Origin: Chthoniobacteraceae bacterium
GTDB taxonomy: Bacteria; Verrucomicrobiota; Verrucomicrobiia; Chthoniobacterales; Chthoniobacteraceae
Length of the DNA: 64,000 bases
Assembly: GCA_028293625.1 (NCBI GenBank)
Contig: JAQGOL010000009.1
Coordinates: 1-64,000, forward strand
Reading direction: 5' to 3'
Positions 1-9,600 of the stretch are shown here, piece by piece. Both the position numbers and the translations under genes were made by a program. Within the stretch, counting starts at the first letter, position 1, and every line of letters starts with the position of its first letter. The notes under the pieces were generated by a model that worked only from the letters and a program-made list of their open reading frames with translations, was not told the DNA's origin and did no database searches.

Positions 1-2
1 CC

Positions 3-386
3 GAGCGCGCCGCCTCCGACAAATCAATCACCACGCTGACGGCGCGTGTTGCGAAGCTAGAAAGCGATCTTTTGCAAACGGGCGCGAGCCTGGAGAAATC
101 GCAGGCGGACTTTAAGAAAGCCGTGGAGTTTGGCGGAGTAAAAGAAGCCGAGCGTGCGAAGCTGGCCGCGCGTGTGATTGTGCTTGATCGGATCGTGGCT
201 GATCAACGCACCAAGAACATCGCATTATATAAGACCGGCAGCGAAATACTGAGCCGGTATGAGAAGTTTGGCCTTGGCGAAGCGATCATCGCGCGCGAAC
301 CCTTTACAGGCATCACCCGCGTCAAGCTCCAGAACCTTATTCAGGAGTACGGCGACAAGCTCGCCGACCAGAAGATCAAGCCGTGA
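3..386 (+). CDS. C-terminal part of a coiled-coil-like protein (5' end outside window)
   Basis: An open frame enters the window from the left and ends with TGA at 384-386. About 127 residues are visible. They are rich in Ala, Glu, Lys and Leu with heptad-like spacing (for example ARVAKLESDLLQTGASLEKS), which suggests an alpha-helical or coiled-coil protein. A TTG at 72 could serve as a start, but the reading frame continues upstream without a stop to the window edge, so I treat this as the 3' end of a longer gene. No catalytic motif is visible and I do not recognise the family. It lies on the same strand as the giant adhesin 250 bases downstream. It is not the barrel-type TpsB partner that such adhesins usually need. 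Confidence 0.55.
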   Translation, partial: ERAASDKSITTLTARVAKLESDLLQTGASLEKSQADFKKAVEFGGVKEAERAKLAARVIVLDRIVADQRTKNIALYKTGSEILSRYEKFGLGEAIIAREPFTGITRVKLQNLIQEYGDKLADQKIKP

Positions 387-567
387 AAACGGAGTGATCG
401 TTTGGGAGACTGTGATCCCGCGAGGCAGATAGAAAGCGGTTCTTCAGGTGGCGCGGGTATCTGTCTTTTGTTTGTAACAAACGCTGATTTGATTTTTATC
501 AGCCGGCTCTTATTGGTGGTGACCCAGCGCTCTTTGTTGCCGAAGCGAGCCTAACATTTTCTTCACC

Positions 568-598
568 CTGCCAGGCTACAAGCAAGCTGCCAGGCTAC
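568..598. repeat. 12-bp direct repeat upstream of the adhesin gene
   Basis: CTGCCAGGCTAC occurs at 568-579 and again at 587-598, 19 bp start to start, about 40 bases before the adhesin start codon. Near two helical turns of spacing would suit a regulator site, but this is inference. The rest of 387-637 shows only weak inverted repeats (around 430-475) and no recognisable promoter boxes. Confidence 0.35.
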
Positions 599-637
599 TT
601 TACCTGATCGTTACGCGATCGGCACACCTATCTATTA

Positions 638-3600
638 ATGAAAAGCATCGACATGCCAGGTCAACCAAGCCTGATGCAAAGTAATAAACTTCGTAGAAAT
701 GCTTCTTCGAGTTTATACCAGATTGCCGCTGTTTTTGGCGTTTCATTCACGCTTGCTGCGACGCTGGCCACGGCAAAGGGCGGAGACATTTTACGAGGCG
801 GCGCGCCGATGGCCGGTCCACGCGGAGGGCGTGGCGCGGGAAGCGTGGGCGAAGCCGGGACGGTCCAGGCCCGTGCCAACGCCAAGGACGCTCTCTCGCG
901 CACGACCCAGGCTGTTCAGGCGGTACAGGCGATGCAGACCGCCGCGCGCAACCTGGCGCGAAACGGTCCCAATAATTTAAGCCAGCCAGGGCGGCCATTG
1001 CCCAACGTGCCAAACGGCCTTGTGATTGGCGGGCTCCAGGTAGCGCCGGGAGTGCCGGTCAATCCCGGCAAACCTGTCGCGGGCGAGGATAGTAGTTTGT
1101 GGCAAGGGGCTGCTTTGCCGACGCAAAGTATTCGTGGAGAAAGAACGACGGTTACGATCAAGCAGACCGCGCAGCAGGCGCTGCTGACGTGGCAGACTTT
1201 TAATATCGGGAAAAACACCACGCTTAGCTTCGATCAGAGCAAAGGCGGCGCGAGCAAAGGCGAATGGATCGCGTTTAACCGGGTCATCGATCCAAGCGGA
1301 GTGCCTTCGCAGATTCTTGGATCGATTGAAGCCGGCGGCCAGGTCTATGTGATTAACCAAAACGGCATCATCTTCGGGGGCAACTCACAGGTAAACGCGC
1401 ATGCCTTTGTGGCCTCTGCCTTGCCGATCAACGACAACCTGCTTGCCCGCGGGCTTCTGAACAATGCCGACTCGCAGTTCCTCTTTTCAGGCTTAAAGAT
1501 CGAAGCTGGAAAACAGCCGGCGTTTATCCCGAGCGTCACCGACGCGGCGTTTACAGTAAGCGATTCGCTCCCGGCCTACAAACTTGCGCAACCGGTGGTG
1601 GCGGGGAGCACGCCCGTCGTGAAAATCGCCTCGTCGAAAACCGCCCTCGATCCGGCTCTTGATTACACGTTAAGTCCCGATGCCGATGGGAGAACAGTAT
1701 TGACCTTCACCCCCGCGGGCTTGGTTAAAGTAGGGACAGCCTCTTTGTTGGTTTCCTATACGAGCGCTACTACACGGTATGGGGATGTCATCGTCCAAAA
1801 GGGAGCGCAGCTCACCAGTCCAACCACTGCGGAGCACACCGGTGGCAAGATTGCGTTGATTGGCGCCAATGTGCGCAACGACGGCACGATCTCGACCCCA
1901 GACGGCCAAACCATCCTCGCCGCCGGACTGCAAGTTGGGTTGGCTGCGCATCCCAAGGCCGATCCAAGTCTTCGCGGCCTCGACGTCTTTATTGGTGCCG
2001 TGACTGATAGCGGTTCGGTTCTTAAACCGTATGCGGGGACTGCAACCAACGGGGGACTCATCGACGCTCCCCGGGCGAATATCACCATCGCGGGCAAAAC
2101 GGTGCAACAACTTGGTGTTATTGAGAGCAGCACGTCGGTATCCCTCAATGGACGCATTGATTTGTTGGCCAGTTACGATGCGGTCAGCAGTCTGGGTCTT
2201 CTTAATCTTCCCCCGTTTTTTCCGAAAAGCGCCGGCACCGTCACCCTCGGCGCGCATAGCGTTTCGCGCATTTTGCCTGAGGTTGAAAACCCGGAGACGA
2301 CCATCGGATTTAAACTGCCTCTGCTCTCCCAGGTGAAAATCCAGGGGCATACGATTCATCTCGGGGCCGAGGCCGCGATTTTCGCCCCGAACGCGGACGT
2401 GTCGCTCAGCGCGGGCGTCTGGACCCTCGACCAATCGAGTCAGATTCCAGCGAACAAATTTGTCTACGCGGGCGGCCAGATCTATCTGGACGCGGGGGCG
2501 ACGATCAACGTGGCAGGGACGCCAGATGTCTCCGCGCCTATTTCAGAAAACATTCTTTCGGTCGAACTCCGTGGAGCCGAGTTGGCGGATTCGCCGTTGC
2601 AACGCACCGGACCGCTCCGGGGTCCAACCCTAAGCATTGACCTTCGCAAGACCGGCATCTGGAATGGGCAAGCGTGGGTGGGAACGCCGCTTGGCAATGC
2701 GGCGGGTTATGCCGGGTTGATCCAGCGCACCGCCGCCGCCCTGACCACAGCGGGCGGAACCGTGGCGTTGCGGGCCGGCGATTCCGTGGTTCTCCAGGCT
2801 GGCTCCAAGATCGATGTCTCGGGTGGCTGGACCAATTATCAGGGGGGAATGGTGACCACGACCCGTGTCGTTTCCGGCGGACAAATTGTTGATATTTCCC
2901 AGGCAACTCCCGACCGCATTTACGAGGGGATTTACACAGGCACCTTCACCACAGCCCATCCCAAATACGGCATCTCCGAAACATTCACCAATGCGTTGCT
3001 GCTCAACGGCGCGCATTTTGAGGAAGGCTATATCGAGGGAGCCAATGGCGGCACAATCAACATCGCGGCGGCTTCGATGGCTTTGGACGGGACATTGCTT
3101 GGGAATACCGTCTCAGGCCCCCGCCAGCGCACGACCGCGGCGACCCAAAGTGCCTTGTCGCTTGTTTTCCAGTCGCAAACGCTGGCGCCTCCCGACTTTG
3201 CTGTGGAGTCGCCCAAGCCGCCTTCCATCGTCTTCAGCCCGAACCTGATGCTGCCGGCAGCCGATCCGTTTGAACTTGATGCGCTGGGAAATCCTCTGCC
3301 ATTGCGCGATGAGCGTCAGAAAAAAGTCATCCTTTCGCCGGAACTGCTGGCGGCCAACGGATTCGGCAACCTGTTTGTCGACAATGGCGATGGTGACATT
3401 TTAATTCCGAAAAGCGCCGCCATCACGACGGCGGCCGGTGGTTCGCTTACATTGCGCGCCAAAAATCTCGATATCCAGGGGAACGTGACGGCGCCGGGTG
3501 GAACGCTTAATTTCAGCGTCTTTAACATCTCGCCATTCCTGGTCGCGGGATTGACCGTCACACCCGCGGCTGATCCGTTGCGAGGCCATTTCACGCTCGG

Positions 3601-6600
3601 CGCAACCGGGAGCCTGAGCACGGCAGGATTGATTGTGGACGACCGTTATTCGCCTGTCTCGGAGTTCAAGCCGCTGGTGTTGAATGGCGGACCGATTTCG
3701 ATCGTCACCTACAGTGCCGATCTTGCGGCGGGGAGTCTTATTGATGTCTCCGGCGGCGTGGCAATGAGCGTCACCGGCAAGCGTTCCTACGGGGATGGCG
3801 GCAGCATTTCCATTGCGGCGGGACAGGATCCAAACGTCCTCTCGACCCTGGGTGGTGAACTGAACCTGCAAGCGATCCTCAAGGGTTTTTCCGGCGCAAA
3901 GGCCGGCGCCCTCTCAATCAAGGCGCCTTTGATCCAGATCGGCGGAACGACAGCCAACGCGGACACGTTGCTTCTCTCTCCGCAGTTCTTTAGCGAGGGC
4001 GGGTTCGGCAGTTTTTCCCTGAGCGGCATTGGCGCCCGAACGGGAGTCAGCGGCGAGTTCCTCCCGGGTATTTTCATTGCTCCAAATACGGTCATCAAGC
4101 CCGTTGCAGAAAGCCTCGTGGCGGCTGCCAATACACCCGGCGCCAATGGGGTGGTTCTGGTGCCTGTGTTGAAGCCCGAAGGGTTGCGCACGCCGGTCAG
4201 CCTTTTTTTTAACGCCACGGGAGTCACGGATACTGTGTTCAAAACGCTGGTAATTCGAGGCGATGCCGTAATGGGCGCCGGCGCCATTATTGAGACCGAC
4301 GCGAAAGGAAGCGTCTCGATCGGAGGCGATACCGCTTCGGTAATGGGCACGATCATCGCGCCCGGCGGCAATATCGCGATCACCGGCAGCAACGCTTTTC
4401 CCAGTTTGCAAACGCTCACCCAAGCGCTCGCAACGGTCCATCTCGGGCCGCAAAGCTATCTGTCGACGGCCGGCAGCACATTGCTTACCGAGAACTCGTA
4501 TGGTTACCGGACCGGAACGGTATTGGCCGGGGGAACCATCACCGTTGCGGGGAATCTGGTGGCGGAATCGGGCGCGGTGCTCGACGTCTCGGGATCGAGC
4601 GCGATGCTTGACGTCTCACCGTCGTATCTTGGAATGCCGGTCCCTGGTGCGCCGCTCATCGGGGCCAACAGCGGGATCACGGCGCCGCTTTTTAATCTCG
4701 TCATGGCGCGCACCCGGATTGACAGCGACGGCGGGTCGCTCGTCTTAAAAGGGGGCCAGGAACTTTTTACCGATGCCACGTTGCTTGGCGCGGCCGGCGG
4801 ACCGAACGCGCTGGGTGGCACCCTCACTGTCTCTTCCGGCCGTTACGACGACCCGAACATCGTCCTGTCGCAAAAGACCGCGCTGAATCCCACTTTGCTC
4901 GTCACCCAGGCTGGCGTAAACATCCCGTCGGCCTTCGCGGACGGCACCGCGATCGGGAAATCTGTGCTCGATGCGAGTGGAAATGCTATCGCCGGACTCG
5001 GGCATTTTTCCGCCAATACTTTCATGAATGGCGGTTTTGATTCCCTGACATTGCGCGGCACGGTGCAATTTTCCGGGCCGGTTTCAATCAGTGCGCGGAG
5101 CCGGTTATCGGTGGCTGACAGCGGCGTGATGCTCGGGGATTCGACCATCTTTCTTGCCGCGCCGTATGTGGCGCTTGGCCAGGCGTTTTTGCCGCCACGG
5201 CCGGTTGCAAATCAGCTCCTTCCATTTGTTGATGGAGCGAATCGTCCGGCATCGATCCCGGCCACCTACGGCCACGCGGAGTTGACCGTAAAGGCGGATC
5301 TGATCGACGTGGGCAACCTCTCGATGCAGCACTTTGGAAAGGTCAATTTGAGTGCAGGGGATATCCGTGGCGACGGCACTTTCGATGTCGCCGGCGACAT
5401 CACGCTGCGGGCAGCCCAGATCTATCCCACCAGCGCGGCCAGTTTCACCATTGCGGCTTATAATCATGCGCTCGGTGACGAGACGGTGCCCGGTTCGGTG
5501 ACGATCATCGGGTCAGGCAGCGCGCCGCTTCCCTTTTCGGCCGGCGGCCAGTTGAATATCTTCGGCTCGGTCATTCATCAGGGCGGTGTGCTCCGGGCGC
5601 CCATTGGCAGCATCAACCTTGGCCTGGATGAGACCAGCACGCTCAAGGATCCGTTGACCGGCGCCCTGTTTGCCACCACCAAATCGGTCACGCTTTCCTC
5701 AGGGAGCATCACTTCGGTCTCGGCTGTCGATCCGTTGACCGGCCAGGGGCTGCTGCTTCCGTACGGGATCAATTTGAATGGGACCTCGTGGATCGATCCG
5801 ATCGGCACCGACATCACGGCAAGCGGGGTGCCGGGAAAAACCATCAACATCACCGGAGCCAGCGTGAACGATCAGCGCGGGTCAATCATTGATCTGGGCG
5901 GCGGAGGCGATCTTTACGCTTACCGCTTTGTTGGCGGAATCGGGGGAAGCGCCGACATCCTTGGCTCGGCTTCAGCCCCATGGAGCGCGTCGGTCACGTA
6001 CGCGGCCAACACCTTGGTTTCCTACCAGGGAGCGACATGGTCGGCCCGGCAGAGCAACGTCAACAGCGCGCCATCCGCGAGCCAGAATTGGCGGCTCATT
6101 CCTGCCAGCTTCGCGGTGATTCCAGGGTATGCCGCCAATTATGCGCCGTATGCGCCGTATTCCGATAATCCGATTACCGGCAATCTGGGATCGGATCCCG
6201 GCTACACGGGCGGTAATTTGTCCGTGGGCGACCAGGTTTATCTTGGGGCATCAGGCGGACTTGCCGCGGGCACTTACACGTTGCTTCCGGCGCGGTATGC
6301 CCTCATGCCGGGCGCTTTCCTTGTGACACCGCGGGCCGGCGCTCCTGTCGGAACGGTTTCGATGCCCGACGGGGCCACTTACGTGCCGGGCTACCGATTT
6401 AATGATCTCAACACGGAGCGTGCCGGGCATCCATTGATGGCGTGGTTTGAAGTCGACTCCGGCGCGGTCGTCAATTCACGCGCTCAATACGATAACTTTT
6501 TCGCCAATAAAGCTTTGCGCGATGGTGCGCAAAAGCTGGGCGGCGCCGTGCCGCGTCTCCCCGTCGATGCCGGCCAGCTGGTGCTTCAGGCCAGCACCGC

Positions 6601-9600
6601 CATCACATTCAATGGGCACGTCACCGCGCAGGCTCCCAATGGCGGGCGCGGCGGGCTGGTTGATATCAGCAGCCCGGTTGACATCTACATTGGCACTCAA
6701 AGCAAACACGGTCCGGCCGGCACTTTATTCCTCGATGCCGCACAGCTGAGCGCTTTCGGAGCCGAGAGCCTCCTGATTGGTGGCGTGCGCCATGCCGGTT
6801 TGAATGGCCAGACCGTTGCGGTCCGCACGGGCAACCTGACTTTGGACAATGCCGGGACCCCTTTGGTCGGGTCGGATATCATTTTCGTAACCAACAATTC
6901 GCTTACCCTGGAACCCGGAGCGCGCATTGTGCAATCGGGCACGCTCTCGGGCCGCGCGGATACCCTCCTGCTGAGTGGCAACGGCACGCTTTTGCGGGTC
7001 AGCGCCGATCCGGCCGCGGCAACTGTGCGTTCAAACGTCACGGGGACCACCACGCCAACCATGTCGATCGGAGCAGATACGCGCCTTTCCGGGGCGAGCA
7101 TCACGCTTGACTCAACCGGCGCCACCACGCTCGATCCCAATGCGCATCTGGATGCCGGCACGATGAAAATCGCCAGCGGACGGATCATTCTTCAGCTCGG
7201 AGACGGCTCGGCTGCGCTGCAGGATCCCGGCCTGGTGCTCACCGGCGGCGTGCTTGACGATCTCAAAGGTGCGCATGTTCTCTCGCTGCTCAGTTATTCT
7301 TCGATCGATCTTTACGGCACCGGCACTTTTAGCACTTCCGGCCAGCTCGCATTGCACACCCGGCAAATCCGCGGGTTTGACACAGGTGCGATCAGCATTG
7401 CAGCCGGGAAAATCAGCCTTGATAACGCAGCCGGTGGAGCGCTTCCCGCGTTGCCGATCGTGCCGCTGGACGGCACGCTTGAATTCAACGCGCGCAGGAT
7501 CGTCCTGGGCAAAAACGCCCTTCAAATCGGACGTTTTGCCGACGTGGCGCTTAATGCCTCGGGGAGCATCTTTTTCACCGGGACAGGCAGTCTGAGCACC
7601 CAAGGTGCGCTAACGCTCTCGACTCCATCAATTCTTGGAAGCAAACTCGCTGATCGGACCATCACGGCCGGGGGTGCCCTCGTGATCAAGTCGCCTGGCG
7701 GACAATCCGGCGCGTCCGGCGGCGGTCTGGGAGCGCGCCTGGTTTTGGAAGGAACGCGTGTGACCGCCAGTTCCGGGATTGTTTTGCCAAGCGGCATGCT
7801 CACGCTCCACGCCACCGGCAGCGGGCCCGACGATGATGTCATCATTGGTGGACGGCTCGATGTGGGCGGCACTTCGCAGGCCATTTACGATTTGATCCGT
7901 TATACCGATGGCGGCCGGATCAGCCTGATTTCGGATCACGGATCGGTGACCATGGCCGACGGAAGCACCGTTTCCGTCAATGCACAGGTCGGCGGCGGCA
8001 ATGCGGGCAGCGTTTCCATCAGCGCGCGAAATGGCGATTTTACGGCGGCCCTTTCAGCCAGGATGCTCGGCTCGGGCGGAGACGGCGGCGCTTTCTCGCT
8101 CGATGTCGGCGCACTGCCGGATCTGGCTCCGCTCAGCACGCTGCTTGGAGATTCCTTTGCCGAATCCCGGACGCTTCGCGTGCGCACGGGCGACGTGGTT
8201 GTGGACAGCGTTGTCAGGACGCATCATTTCAACCTCTCGGCTGACCATGGTTCAATCACGGTGAGCGGCCTGGGAACGATCGACGCTTCCGGTGCGACCG
8301 GTGGCTCCATCGCGCTTGAGGCCTCCGGCAGCGTCAGTCTGGCCGCCGGTTCGCTCCTCACAGTGCATGGAATCGATTTTGATCACGCCGGCAAAGGCGG
8401 TGCGATCACCCTGGAAGCCGGTGGGTATGTCGGCGGCGCAGTCGATCCAAACGCAATGCTCGATATTGCCGCCGGCTCGACCCTCGACCTTGGGGTAACC
8501 GGGAACACCGCCGCCAGCGCCGGGATCGGCCATTTTGGCGGCACGCTCCATTTGCGCGCGCCGCAGACCTCCGGCAATACGGAGATTCAAATCAATGCCG
8601 TCTCGGGCACCATCACGGGCGCCTCGGTGATTACCGTGGAAGGCTCCCAGGTTTTTGATCTGAGCGCGACCGGCGGCGCGATTACGCGCTCCGGCGTGAT
8701 CCAAAGCTCGGGCGGCAAAATTGAGAGTGGCGCGGTCAATGTGCGCGGAAGCATCAATGACAATGGCGCGCTCTTCGCGGGCGGCACCAGTTCAACGGGA
8801 GTGGTGATGCCCGGCAATAGCATCATCATTTCCAACCGGCTGCTTGCCGGCAATACGCAACAGGCGGAGCTTGCCGAATTGCTCACTATCGTTCCAGGCG
8901 CGGAGATCATTAATTCCGCGGGCGATCTGACGCTCGGTTCCACGGGCAATTCCGCGGCTGACGACTGGAACCTTGCGACCCTGCGTTTCGGTCCAAAGAG
9001 CGCTCCAGGTGTCCTGACCCTGCGTGCCTCGGGCAATCTCGTCTTTTTAAATACGCTCAGCGACGGGTTCACTTCGGCGGCTTACACGGCCCAGTTGCAA
9101 ACACAGAACACGTTGCTCTCCGCCAACGCCCAATCGTGGTCGTATCGCCTGGCGGCCGGAGCGGATGTGAACGCCGCCGATTTCCATCAAGTGATGCCAA
9201 CCGTGGCCGCCGATTCCGGCTCCCTGTTGCTTGGCAAATACGGCGGGCTGAATATCGCCGATTCACCCGGAAGCTCCGCCACCACAGCATCTTCGGTCGC
9301 GGGCCGTTTCCAAGTGATCCGGACCGGCTCGGGCGACATCGACATCGCAACGGCGGGCAACGTCCTTTTGCTCAATCAATTCGCGACCATTTACACCGCG
9401 GGCACACGGCTGGTTGATCCGACCATGGGCGGCACGTTCGATTTGCCGCGGCCGAGCGCCAACGGGGGCCAGGCCGACCTTGGCGCCGTTCAGCAAACCA
9501 CGCCGCACGTGCCTCAATACAGCCTCGGCGGCGGCAACGTCACGATATCGGCCCTGGGCGATATCCGGCATCAGACGCTTGATATTAACTCAAACGTGAT

